This document shows positions 50,843-59,809 of a DNA stretch of 64,000 bases, piece by piece (position 1 is the first letter of the stretch; every line of letters begins with the position of its first letter). A model generated the notes under the pieces. It saw only the letters and a list, made by a program, of their open reading frames with translations. It was not told the origin of the DNA and did not search any database. The translations under genes and the position numbers were made by a program. The DNA is taken from NCBI RefSeq assembly GCF_965284335.1, contig NZ_OZ260076.1. The stretch is one strand, 5' to 3'. This DNA is from Tabrizicola_A sp965284335. GTDB lineage: Bacteria; Pseudomonadota; Alphaproteobacteria; Rhodobacterales; Rhodobacteraceae.

Positions 50843-51808
50843 TTACTTCACCGGGCTGCGATAGGTCATGCGCCGCACCGATCCGGTCTTGGACCGCATC
50901 AGCAAGGTTTCGGTGGTCATCCAGCCCGGCTCGCGTTTGATCCCCGACAGGATCGAGCCTTCGGTCACCCCGGTGGCGGCAAAGATCACATCGGCTGTGA
51001 CCATCTCATCGCGGGTATAGATGCGGTTCAGATCGGTGATCCCGGCCTTTTTCGCCCGCGCCTTTTCATCGTCGTTGCGGAACAACAGCCGCCCATAAAT
51101 CTGCCCGCCCATGCATTTCAGTGCGCTGGCCGCCAGCACCCCTTCGGGTGCACCGCCCGAGCCCATATACATGTCGATGCCCGTTGTCTCGGCTTCGGCG
51201 CAATGGATCACGCCTGCCACATCGCCATCGGTGATCAGCCGGATCGCCGCGCCGGTGGAACGAACATCTTCGATCATCGCCTCGTGGCGCGGGCGCTCCA
51301 GAATACAGACGGTGATATCTTGCGGCGCGCAGCCCTTGGCCTTGGCCAATGCGCGCACCCGCTCGGCGGGTGACATATCGAGTGTCACGGTGCCCGGCGC
51401 ATAGCCCGGCCCGATCGCGAGCTTGTCCATATAGACGTCAGGGGCATGCAACAGCGTGCCGCGCGGTGCCATGGCGATGACGGTCAGCGCGTTCGGCATA
51501 TCCTTGGCCGTCAGCGTGGTGCCTTCAAGCGGATCCAGCGCGATATCCACCGCAGGGCCTTTGCCGGTGCCCACCTCTTCGCCGATGTAAAGCATCGGGG
51601 CCTCGTCACGCTCGCCCTCGCCGATCACCACCACGCCGGCAATGTCGAGAAGGTTCAACTGGTCGCGCATCGCGTTGACCGCGGCCTGATCGGCGGCCTT
51701 TTCATCGCCGCGCCCGACAAGACGGGCACTGGCCAAGGCGGCGGCTTCGGACACGCGCGCAAGGCCGAGTGACAAAAGGCGGTCGTGAAATTCAACGGGA
51801 TCGGCCAT
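50843..51808 (-). CDS. glpX: Class II fructose-1,6-bisphosphatase
   Basis: A 321-residue GlpX-type phosphatase of gluconeogenesis (fructose-1,6-bisphosphate to fructose-6-phosphate). Metal-site motifs are VIGEGERDEAPMLYIGEE, DIALDPLEGTTL and GGAPEGVLAASAL. Length matches the family (about 320-336). The hom-glpX-recJ order on one strand is a common alphaproteobacterial arrangement. Start ATG 51808. Confidence 0.94.
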   Translation of the reverse strand: MADPVEFHDRLLSLGLARVSEAAALASARLVGRGDEKAADQAAVNAMRDQLNLLDIAGVVVIGEGERDEAPMLYIGEEVGTGKGPAVDIALDPLEGTTLTAKDMPNALTVIAMAPRGTLLHAPDVYMDKLAIGPGYAPGTVTLDMSPAERVRALAKAKGCAPQDITVCILERPRHEAMIEDVRSTGAAIRLITDGDVAGVIHCAEAETTGIDMYMGSGGAPEGVLAASALKCMGGQIYGRLLFRNDDEKARAKKAGITDLNRIYTRDEMVTADVIFAATGVTEGSILSGIKREPGWMTTETLLMRSKTGSVRRMTYRSPVK

Positions 51809-51984
51809 GATCGGGGTCCTTGCAAAATGGGTTGCCTCACCTCTAGCGACCCAAGGGGCCGGGCGGCAAGGGGGATTGCGCTAACGGGCAGAGGCCGGAC
51901 CGCGGCCGCGATCCCCATGTGACCGTTCGCGCCCTTGGCAGATGGCCCCTCTCGCCAAGAATGGCGCCCGGGGGGCTGTCGGTC

Positions 51985-53286
51985 TTAGACCTCTTCGATG
52001 CGCAGCGCGACCGGCGCACCCACCAACACCCCCGTCGCGGCAAAGCGGCTGATGGCGTGGTCGATGTCGTCGCGGCTGGCCTTGTGGGTCACGATCAGCA
52101 CGGGCGCATTGGCACCCTCATGGCCATATTGGCGCATCTGGTCGATGGACACCCCCGCCTCACCCAGACAGGTGGCGATTTTGGCCAAGGCGCCGGGTTT
52201 GTCCAAGAGCGTCATGCGCAGGTAATAAGAGGCCGGGGTGGCCGATTTCGCGGCCAAGGGCTCGGCCAAGCTGGCGGCGGGCTGGCCAAAGGTCGGCAGG
52301 CGCGTGCCGCGTGCAAGGTCGATCACATCGCCCATCACCGCGCTGGCCGTTGGCCCCATGCCCGCACCGGGGCCGCGCATCACGATCTGGCCCACAGAAT
52401 CGCCTTCCAGCACCACCATATTGGTGCCGCCCTGCAATTGGCCCAGCGGATGAGAGGCGGGCACAAGGCAAGGGGTCATGCGCTGTTCCAGCCCCCGGCC
52501 CGTCATCTGTGCCACGCCCAAAAGCTTGATGCGATAGCCCATATCCTCGGCCAGACGGATATCGTCGATTGAAACGCTGCCAATCCCCTCCAGTTCAACC
52601 GCGTCAAAGGACACTTTGGTGCCAAAGGCGATAGAGGCCAGAAGCGCGAGTTTGTGGCCCGCATCGATGCCGCCGACGTCAAGGTTTGGATCGGCTTCGA
52701 GATAGCCCAGCTGGCGGGCCTCTTCAAAAACCGTCTCATAGGGCAGGTTTTCGGCCTGCATCCGCGTCAGGATGTAATTGCACGACCCGTTCATCACGCC
52801 CATGACCCGGCGCATCTTGTTGCCCGCAAGCCCTTCGGTCAGGGCTTTGATCACCGGGATGCCGCCTGCGACGGCGGCCTCGAACCGGATCACGCGGCCC
52901 GCAGCCTCGGCGGCCAGCGCCAAGGCTTGGCCGTGATGGGCCAAAAGCGCCTTGTTGGCCGAAACCACATCCTTGCCGCGTGCAATCGCGGCCTCGGTTG
53001 CATCGCGCGCGGGGCCTTCATGGCCGCCCATCACCTCGATGAACACATCGACATCTTCGCGCTGCGCCAATGCGACGGGGTCGGTTTCCCACGCATAGCC
53101 CGACAGATCGGCATCGCGGTTCTTGGTGCGGTCACGCGCCGAGACGGCGGTGATGACCACCGGGCGGCCGGTGCGGGCCTCGATCAGGGCGGAGTGCTCT
53201 TGCACGATTTTCACCACGCCGATGCCCACGGTTCCCAGACCTGCAAGCCCCAAGCGCAGGGGGGGATTGGATGCAGGATTTGTCAT
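51985..53286 (-). CDS. hom: Homoserine dehydrogenase
   Basis: A 433-residue enzyme reducing aspartate semialdehyde to homoserine for threonine and methionine. It has the N-terminal NAD(P) loop GLAGLGTVGIGVV, the catalytic domain (MNGSCNYILTRM, DVGGIDAGHKLALLASIAFG) and a C-terminal ACT regulatory domain (about 355-425) for threonine feedback. ATG 53286 is preferred over GTG 53295 because CGAGG lies about nine bases before it. Confidence 0.94.
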   Translation of the reverse strand: MTNPASNPPLRLGLAGLGTVGIGVVKIVQEHSALIEARTGRPVVITAVSARDRTKNRDADLSGYAWETDPVALAQREDVDVFIEVMGGHEGPARDATEAAIARGKDVVSANKALLAHHGQALALAAEAAGRVIRFEAAVAGGIPVIKALTEGLAGNKMRRVMGVMNGSCNYILTRMQAENLPYETVFEEARQLGYLEADPNLDVGGIDAGHKLALLASIAFGTKVSFDAVELEGIGSVSIDDIRLAEDMGYRIKLLGVAQMTGRGLEQRMTPCLVPASHPLGQLQGGTNMVVLEGDSVGQIVMRGPGAGMGPTASAVMGDVIDLARGTRLPTFGQPAASLAEPLAAKSATPASYYLRMTLLDKPGALAKIATCLGEAGVSIDQMRQYGHEGANAPVLIVTHKASRDDIDHAISRFAATGVLVGAPVALRIEEV

Positions 53287-53383
53287 GGCGGACACCTCGT
53301 CGTGATTGCTTTGTGCCTGTTAGCGGTTTCGCAAGGGCGGCGCAACGCGACAGCTGCGCCCAGCATCAGGGCAAGGGGGCTGC

Positions 53384-53608
53384 TCAGCGTGCGCGCAAAC
53401 GGTCTGCCCGGGCGCGCAAGGCGGCGGCTTCGGCGGATAGGCTTGGCGAGGTTATGGGGGCCGAGGTGGCCAGTGCCGCGAGCGCCTCAGCGGTCAAAAG
53501 CGGGGGCGTCGGGCCAATCGGCCTTGAACCTGTCTCGACCGGGCCGATCGGCGGACGGTCAGAGCAAGCGGACAGAGCGAAAATGACAAACAAAAAAGAC
53601 CGTAACAT
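53384..53608 (-). CDS. Small lipoprotein of unknown function
   Basis: A 74-residue protein starting MLRSFLFVIFALSACSDRPP. The lipobox L-S-A-C gives acylation at Cys15. The rest is Pro/Ala-rich (PIGPVETGSRPIGPTPP) and ends in a short helix. No known family. Start ATG 53608. It lies just upstream of hom on the same strand. Confidence 0.65.
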   Translation of the reverse strand: MLRSFLFVIFALSACSDRPPIGPVETGSRPIGPTPPLLTAEALAALATSAPITSPSLSAEAAALRARADRLRAR

Positions 53609-53682
53609 GGCGCAAAGCCTAGCGCAGCCTTGGCCCCGGGAAAAGGGGCCGCGCACAAGGCGGCAGATTTCGCCAGATAGAC

Positions 53683-53706
53683 GTAAGGGCCGGTTATGGC
53701 CCTTAC
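53683..53706. other. Perfect inverted repeat between pirin and lipoprotein genes
   Basis: GTAAGGGCC and GGCCCTTAC are separated by GGTTAT. There is no clear T-tract on either strand, so it may be a weak terminator or an RNA-stabilising hairpin at the end of the pirin transcript. Confidence 0.5.
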
Positions 53707-53743
53707 CTTTGGGTGTTGGGGCGGCGGTCTATGGCCAGCCGCG

Positions 53744-54655
53744 TTAATGCGCGGGCTTGATGAACGTGCCGTTGCGCAGCTCGCGCATCGCGGTTTCCAA
53801 CTCGGCCTTGGTGTTCATCACAATGGGGCCGTGCCAAGCCACGGGTTCTTGCAACGGGGCACCCGAGACCAAAAGGAAGCGAACCCCTTCTGGGCCTGCA
53901 GTCACCACCACCTCATCGCCCTTGCCAAATTCAACCAGCGTGCGGTTGCCCGACAGATCGCGGATGTTCAGCTCTTGGCCGTTCACTTCCTTTTCCAAAA
54001 GCACCCCGCGCGGGCGGGCGGCATCGGCAAATTTGCCAGCACCTTCAAAAACATAGGCAAAGGCGTGGCGGCGGGTGTCGACCTTGAAGGTCTTTTTGCG
54101 CCCCTCGGGCACGAAGATGTCGAGATACTGGGGATCGGCGGCGATGCCATCGACCGGGCCGCGCTTGCCCCAGAACTCGCCCACGATCACGCGCACCACG
54201 GTGCCATCATCGTCGATCACTTCGGGAATGTCGTTTGAGCGCACGTCCTGATAGCGGGGCTTGGTCATCTTCAGATGCCCCGGCAGGTTGGCCCAAAGCT
54301 GAAAGCCATGCATCTGGCCCTTGGCGTTTCCTTTGGGCATTTCCTGATGCAAGATACCGGACCCTGCCGTCATCCACTGCACATCGCCGCCCTTCAGCGT
54401 GCCGCGATTGCCAAGGCTGTCGCCATGGTCAACCGATCCGGCCAGAACATAGGTGATGGTTTCGATGCCGCGGTGCGGATGCCACGGGAACCCTGCCATG
54501 TAATCGCGCGGATGATCGCCGCGAAAATCGTCAAACAGCAAGAACGGGTCCATGCGGGTGGGATCGCCAAAGCCAAAGGCGCGGTGCAGATGCACGCCTG
54601 CGCCTTCGATGGCGGGGCGGGCGTGGCTGGTGGCGGTGATGGGACGGATCGACAT
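53744..54655 (-). CDS. Pirin family protein
   Basis: A 303-residue double-cupin protein. The N-terminal cupin has the metal motif pattern FPWHPHRGIETITYVL, then HGDSLGNRG and SGILHQEMP; these histidines and glutamate bind Fe(II). The C-terminal cupin follows from about residue 175. Some pirins have quercetinase activity, others bind regulators. Start ATG 54655. Its role here is not indicated by neighbours. Confidence 0.88.
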   Translation of the reverse strand: MSIRPITATSHARPAIEGAGVHLHRAFGFGDPTRMDPFLLFDDFRGDHPRDYMAGFPWHPHRGIETITYVLAGSVDHGDSLGNRGTLKGGDVQWMTAGSGILHQEMPKGNAKGQMHGFQLWANLPGHLKMTKPRYQDVRSNDIPEVIDDDGTVVRVIVGEFWGKRGPVDGIAADPQYLDIFVPEGRKKTFKVDTRRHAFAYVFEGAGKFADAARPRGVLLEKEVNGQELNIRDLSGNRTLVEFGKGDEVVVTAGPEGVRFLLVSGAPLQEPVAWHGPIVMNTKAELETAMRELRNGTFIKPAH

Positions 54656-54783
54656 GGGTTTGCTCGCTTGTTGCTGCGCTTGAAGCAAAGCTAGGTGGGC
54701 AGGGGCCTTTGGGCAATATCAGCACGCCGAAGGGCGGCTGTGCATTTTCGCACAGCCGCCCCGGTTTCCGACCTATTTTTGCT

Positions 54784-55344
54784 TTAGGTGCAGGGCGCCC
54801 CGACAAGGCAGATTGGCGAGACAAAACGCGGGCGGGTGACGATAAATTGTTTCAAAGTCTGATTGCCAAGGCCCACTTTGAAGGCTGGGGTATAGTTCAC
54901 CTCAACCTCGACCAGCACCACAAAATCGCCGTTATACAAGGTGGGCAATTGCCCGGCCAAGGCCGCAACCGTGCCAGTGGTCAGTTGCGGCATCGCATTA
55001 TGCGCCGAACGCGACCAGCGCACCTCATAGCGGTTGTTGATATCCGACCAAGTGATGGACGAGACGCGGATCTTGGCGTCTTGATCCTGATCGATCAGAT
55101 ATTCCATCATCGAATCCAGCCCGGTGATATAGGCGTCAGTGATCGCCACCTGCTCGCGCGAGATCATGTCGGAAATGGTGTAGGCGGCCTTTTGGACGAT
55201 GTTGATGGCGCGGTAATTGTCCCAATAGACGAACAATGCCAGATAAGACCACAGCATGAAGGGCAGAACCAAGACGGCCTCGGCCATCAGGGTGCCCGTC
55301 TCATCATGGCGCAAAAATCGTGTCAGGCGGCGGAACATGGTCAT
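54784..55344 (-). CDS. TadE-like pilus-assembly protein 1
   Basis: A 186-residue protein with an N-terminal hydrophobic helix (about 20-40) after a basic start, in the TadE-like pattern ETGTLMAEAVLVLPFMLWSYLALFVYW. This class of pseudopilin-like protein is exported by Tad systems. The start ATG 55344 has a GAGGGGGG ribosome site. It lies 13 bp after the next TadE-like gene on the same strand, and two TadG-like genes lie further upstream. No Tad secretion ATPase is in the window. Confidence 0.8.
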   Translation of the reverse strand: MTMFRRLTRFLRHDETGTLMAEAVLVLPFMLWSYLALFVYWDNYRAINIVQKAAYTISDMISREQVAITDAYITGLDSMMEYLIDQDQDAKIRVSSITWSDINNRYEVRWSRSAHNAMPQLTTGTVAALAGQLPTLYNGDFVVLVEVEVNYTPAFKVGLGNQTLKQFIVTRPRFVSPICLVGAPCT

Positions 55345-55357
55345 GGTTTTGCCCCCC

Positions 55358-55894
55358 TCAATTCGGTTCAACGACAAAGGCAGACACAGCCACAAGCCCA
55401 TAGCCGCCCTCGCTGTCCTTGGGCAGGCCAAGGCCAACGCCGGTGGTTGGGAAGATGGCGTCTTGCACCACGCAGACCCGCACCAGCATCATGTCGTTTT
55501 GCTGGCCGATCTGCATTTGCGTGACGGGAACGATATCTTCTTCGCGGTTCACACAGGCGATGCGATTGGTGGGCAAGGCCCAGTTTGACGTGTTCACGCG
55601 GATCATTTCGATGGTGATGTTCTGGTCGCAATCTTTCAAGATGACCGAGCGCGAGCAGATTTCATCCTTCAGCAGCGCCGCCGTCGGCAAGGGGTAATGG
55701 CCCAAGCGCAAGCTGCGCATGGTGACATCGACCGATTGCTCCAGCATGATCGAGCGCACCATCAAAAAGCCGCTCTCGAAAGAGGCCATGAAGATGGTCA
55801 ATAGCAAGGGCACCGCCATGGCAAATTCAACGGCGGCGGTGCCTTTGTCTTCGCGGCCAAAGCCGCCGAATTTTCGAATGATGGACCGGATCAT
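55358..55894 (-). CDS. TadE-like pilus-assembly protein 2
   Basis: A 178-residue protein with the classic TadE N terminus: a basic stretch, then EDKGTAAVEFAMAVPLLLTIF with the conserved Glu inside the hydrophobic helix (as in pseudopilins). The C-terminal part is extracytoplasmic with four cysteines. The start overlaps the stop of the TadG-like gene upstream by 4 bp (ATGA). Confidence 0.85.
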   Translation of the reverse strand: MIRSIIRKFGGFGREDKGTAAVEFAMAVPLLLTIFMASFESGFLMVRSIMLEQSVDVTMRSLRLGHYPLPTAALLKDEICSRSVILKDCDQNITIEMIRVNTSNWALPTNRIACVNREEDIVPVTQMQIGQQNDMMLVRVCVVQDAIFPTTGVGLGLPKDSEGGYGLVAVSAFVVEPN

Positions 55895-57597
55895 TGGGTC
55901 AACCTCAGATGGCTGATATTACTGGCAATGGCACGAAAGGCGGTGCGGATTTGCAGACCAGCCGCGTTGAAGTAATGGGCCGAAGAGGTGGCACATTGCG
56001 AGATCTGCGCCTGCCCGCCGACAGGGGCCTCGAACGCGATGCCATAGACGGTGACACCGTTATCGCGGGCCATGGTGCACATCTGCTGCAACTGATTGTT
56101 CATCGTGTTGACTGGGGTCTGCTGGCGGAGATTTGCCAGCCAAGTGTTGTATTGCGCTGATCGCTGGCTGTTGTTCGTGCCCAAGGCGCGGGCATAAAGC
56201 TGCCAAACCACCCATTGCAGACGCACCTCGCTCCACAGCTGTTCAAAGGTGATCGGCTGCAGGGCAGACGCCCCGGTATCCGAGCTGTTGGTCCAAGGCA
56301 GCGACCGCCACTCGCTTCTGTGCGGCACCCAATACTCTCTGGAGCCCGAAATGCCCGGGCGGCCAGTCGTGAAGCGGATGGAGTAATTGCCATCATTGGG
56401 GGATTTGTAGATGGCATTGGTGCCATTCGCCCCGGTGATGCCGGACTTGTATTTGTCAGCCACCCGCTCTTCGGCAAAATGTTCGCCGTCGGTCATCAGA
56501 ACCACGATCTTCATCGTTTCAGGGTCGGTATATTCAAAGGGACGACCTTCAAAGGTTTGCGGAACCTGACCGATGTCGACGAAATGGCTGAGAACGCCTT
56601 GGCTGCCGGGATCAATCAGCGTCATGCCCCATTTCATGCCGGCATTGATCGAGGTCGCGCCAATCGCGGTCAGGCTGTTGATCTTGTTTTGCAGGGCAAG
56701 AATGTTTTGGGTCGGCATCATCACCGTATTGGTGGTGGACGGCGGGCACCAGCGGTTGCCGGGCACAGGGGTGGCATAGTCGGTGTCGAGACGGTCCACA
56801 TAGCTTGCCACCAGATAGCTGGGGGTGAAAGTGTCTGCATGGGCGGTCATCGGAATGGCAAGCTGAGTCGACAGGCCCGTTTGGTTGTAAACCACGCTGG
56901 GCAGATCAAGGCAGTTCACATGTGCCACGCCATGCACGTTTTGTTCGTTGTAACGCTGGCGCAGGGTGGCGCCCAGATTGACCTGACCGTTGAACGGCAC
57001 AAGGGCGATTGAAATGCGGTCTTCGGTGTCATTCGACAAAACCGTGTCGACAAATTCGCTGGCGGCGTTTTGCAGATTGCGCAGGCGCGTCAGCCCATTC
57101 GATGACACCGTTGCCATCGAACCGGATACGTCCAGCACCAAGACAACTTCGACATTGGTCATGCGCTGTTCGGCTTTGGAGTGGCCGGGCGCTTCCATTT
57201 CGTCGATGCCGATCATGTGCATAAAGAACGGGTCGGTCTCGGCACGGGCATCGGCGACCACCTCGCGGTAGTTCAGCCCTTCCTCGACCGTAACGGATTT
57301 GAGGTATCTAGACAGGCCCGATTTGGCAAAATAATCGGTCACCACATCTTCGGGGTCCAATTGCTGGCTGAGCGAAGCCGAGGCCAGAGTGGCCCGGTCC
57401 AGCGTGTTCTGCAGCGCGGTGCGCGTGCCTTCATAGCGCATCAGGTCAACCGCGATACCCCCCATCATGGCCATCAACAAAAAGAGGCACAGGGCAAAGA
57501 TCGTCAGGTTGCCAGAGTCGCGCTTGGCAAAATGGCGCAACCGGGCGGCCCTGATGGGCTGTCCTTCGGTCAGTTTCGCAACAAGATGCGACATCAT
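55891..57597 (-). CDS. TadG-like protein with von Willebrand factor A domain, copy 1
   Basis: A 568-residue protein. The Tad-type N-terminal helix is at about 30-52 (GNLTIFALCLFLLMAMMGGIAVD). A VWA domain starts near residue 150 with an intact MIDAS motif (VLVLDVSGSM), and MTDGEH follows later. It ends SNISHLRLTQ. It is anchored in the membrane with the VWA domain outside. Start ATG 57597 with GGAGG upstream; it is followed by the overlapping TadE-like gene. It is clearly paralogous to the gene at 57857-59452. Confidence 0.85.
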   Translation of the reverse strand: MMSHLVAKLTEGQPIRAARLRHFAKRDSGNLTIFALCLFLLMAMMGGIAVDLMRYEGTRTALQNTLDRATLASASLSQQLDPEDVVTDYFAKSGLSRYLKSVTVEEGLNYREVVADARAETDPFFMHMIGIDEMEAPGHSKAEQRMTNVEVVLVLDVSGSMATVSSNGLTRLRNLQNAASEFVDTVLSNDTEDRISIALVPFNGQVNLGATLRQRYNEQNVHGVAHVNCLDLPSVVYNQTGLSTQLAIPMTAHADTFTPSYLVASYVDRLDTDYATPVPGNRWCPPSTTNTVMMPTQNILALQNKINSLTAIGATSINAGMKWGMTLIDPGSQGVLSHFVDIGQVPQTFEGRPFEYTDPETMKIVVLMTDGEHFAEERVADKYKSGITGANGTNAIYKSPNDGNYSIRFTTGRPGISGSREYWVPHRSEWRSLPWTNSSDTGASALQPITFEQLWSEVRLQWVVWQLYARALGTNNSQRSAQYNTWLANLRQQTPVNTMNNQLQQMCTMARDNGVTVYGIAFEAPVGGQAQISQCATSSAHYFNAAGLQIRTAFRAIASNISHLRLTQ

Positions 57598-57856
57598 ACG
57601 CCTCCAAACTCGGCAGAAACAAAGTTGGCCCGCCTTCTGGCAGACCTTTTCGCAGCAAGAATTGCCAAAGCCTTGGGGCGCAAATATGGCGCTGAGGTGC
57701 ACAAGATGTGGAGATATCTGCGCAATTTTGGTGGGGCGCAGACAAAGGCGCGGATTTGGCCAAGCTGTCCACGCCGGGGCAACAATTCGCCGCCCCGCCA
57801 ATGACATCTGGCCAAACCCTATGCCCGTCGCAGCCCCGGGGGGGTGTCGCGGTTCT

Positions 57857-59452
57857 TTATTGTGTCAGCCGCAGCATCGACAAATTTGACGCAATCGAAT
57901 CAAATGCCGCGCCGATTTCGGCCCCCGCCGCTTGATAGTAATGCTGTGGTGATGAGGCGCATCCCGCAATTTGCGCCTGCCCGATGGCCGGGGCCTCAAA
58001 GGCGATGCCGTAAACGATGACACCTTCATTTTTGACCTGATTGCAGGTGGTTTGCAGCATAGAGTCCATGGCCGGTGCGCTGGCATAGATCGAGCGCATC
58101 TGCGCGATGGCATCGTAATAGGCCGTTGTGCCATTCGGGCGGCCATAGAATTGCCAAGCCACATAGCTGAGCCGGAGTTCAGCCCAGATCTGGCGCCAAT
58201 CTTGCCGAACGGCGGGGGTTGCGGTGTTGGTCCAGGCGGTGGGGGTCCAGATGTTCAGATGCGGGACGTAAAACTTGTTGGGGCCCGGGCGACTTGCATG
58301 ACGTATGGAATAGCGCCCGTCACCGGTGCTGCGCCAGATTGGCGAAAGCCCCGATTTATAGGCGTCATTGATCCGATCATGCGCGACATGTTCGCCATCG
58401 GTCATCAACACGATGACCTTCATCGTCTCGTCATCGTCATAATCAAAGGGGCGTCCGGCAAGGTTCGGGGCCATTTGCCCGGCTGCAATATAGTCGTCAA
58501 AGATCGACCGTGCGGCCGGATCCAACAGGGCCGCCCCCCATTTCATGCCCAGTACGATAGAGGTGGCCCCCCCGGCCTGAAGGCCGTTGATATGGCCTTG
58601 CAGTTCGTCCACGTTCTGGCTCGCCATGCGCACGATATTGGCCGCGGTGGGGCGGCAGGCATTGTTGGCGGTGTTTGGGCGGGCATAGGTCGTGTCCGTA
58701 GGCGCGACATAGCCGCTGAACAAGGTGCCATAGGCATGATCCGACCATGCCATCATCGGCAGGGCGGTGTTGCGTGGAATGGCCGGGCTGGCAAAGACCG
58801 AGGCGGGCAGTTCCAGACAGTTGATATCGGTGACGCCATGTTGATGTGTGGCGTTGAAGGCACCCCGCAGGGTTGGCCCAAGGTTCACTTGCGCATTATA
58901 AGGCACGACCGAGATTGAAACCCGGCGCTCATGGTCGCCCTCAAGCATCGTTTCGACAAAATTCGATGCCGCTTGGCGCAGATTGGCAATCTTCGCCCCG
59001 CCCATCGAGCCGGAGACATCCAGCACCAGCACGATTTCGACATTGGTCACCGTTTGAATGGCGCGCGACTGGGCGCTGGCGTCAAAGCGGTCAATGCCGA
59101 TCATATGCATGAAGAAGGGGTTGGTCTCTGCTTTTGCGACGGCCTTCACATCTCGGCTGGACATGGCATCCACCACCTCGACGCTGTGCAGCGCATCGGC
59201 CAATCCCGCCTTGGCCACGCAATCTTCGACCACGCTTTGCGGGTTGAGCCTTTGGGTCATGCTGGCTGCCATCAGCGTGCAGCGGTCAAGCGTCTGGGAC
59301 AGCTGGGTACGCGTTGTCTCGTATTTCAAGACATCAATAGCAACCCCGCCGAGCATGGCCATCAGCACGAACAAAAACAGGGAAAAGAGGATCAGTGCAC
59401 CCTCTTGGGCCTTGGCAAAAGCCAGCACAGCAGCGCGAAACATGGCAAGCAT
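57857..59452 (-). CDS. TadG-like protein with von Willebrand factor A domain, copy 2
   Basis: A 531-residue paralogue of the preceding protein with the same order. The N-terminal helix is GALILFSLFLFVLMAMLGGVA. A Tad segment contains NPFFMHMIGID, the VWA domain has MIDAS VLVLDVSGSM, and MTDGEHVAHDR comes later. It ends SNLSMLRLTQ. I use ATG 59452; TTG 59470 is in frame. A 259-bp gap separates it from copy 1, so each copy may have its own promoter. Confidence 0.85.
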   Translation of the reverse strand: MLAMFRAAVLAFAKAQEGALILFSLFLFVLMAMLGGVAIDVLKYETTRTQLSQTLDRCTLMAASMTQRLNPQSVVEDCVAKAGLADALHSVEVVDAMSSRDVKAVAKAETNPFFMHMIGIDRFDASAQSRAIQTVTNVEIVLVLDVSGSMGGAKIANLRQAASNFVETMLEGDHERRVSISVVPYNAQVNLGPTLRGAFNATHQHGVTDINCLELPASVFASPAIPRNTALPMMAWSDHAYGTLFSGYVAPTDTTYARPNTANNACRPTAANIVRMASQNVDELQGHINGLQAGGATSIVLGMKWGAALLDPAARSIFDDYIAAGQMAPNLAGRPFDYDDDETMKVIVLMTDGEHVAHDRINDAYKSGLSPIWRSTGDGRYSIRHASRPGPNKFYVPHLNIWTPTAWTNTATPAVRQDWRQIWAELRLSYVAWQFYGRPNGTTAYYDAIAQMRSIYASAPAMDSMLQTTCNQVKNEGVIVYGIAFEAPAIGQAQIAGCASSPQHYYQAAGAEIGAAFDSIASNLSMLRLTQ

Positions 59453-59809
59453 TTGGGTCGTCCTAACCAAGGTGCCCCGGTTGTCCCGGATACACCCAAT
59501 TCACGCCCCCGCCATCGCGTTGCCGCAAGTTTATGTCAAAATTGTGGCAAGCGCGGCGAGGCTGGGGCCAAGTGATATAGGGTGGAAACGATCCCTCATT
59601 GGGGGATGCATTGTGCCGGGATTTGAAACAACCAGCTGCGCAAAGCGGAGCCTTGGTGCCACAATATTTTCCAATTTGCGCAGTTAAGAATCACTTAATG
59701 ATACAAATTGACGTGAAATCTTGGCCAAACGCCGCAGACATCTGCCAGTCTTTTATCCTAAATCAACAGATCAGTGCGCCAATGGACGCGCACCAATGGG
59801 AGGATGCAC
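59453..59809. other. Intergenic region between TadG copy 2 and gdh
   Basis: These 357 bp between divergent genes hold no convincing gene. A dyad TTAAG-N5-CTTAA lies at about 59684-59698 in an AT-rich stretch and may be a regulatory site of the dehydrogenase gene. Confidence 0.4.
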
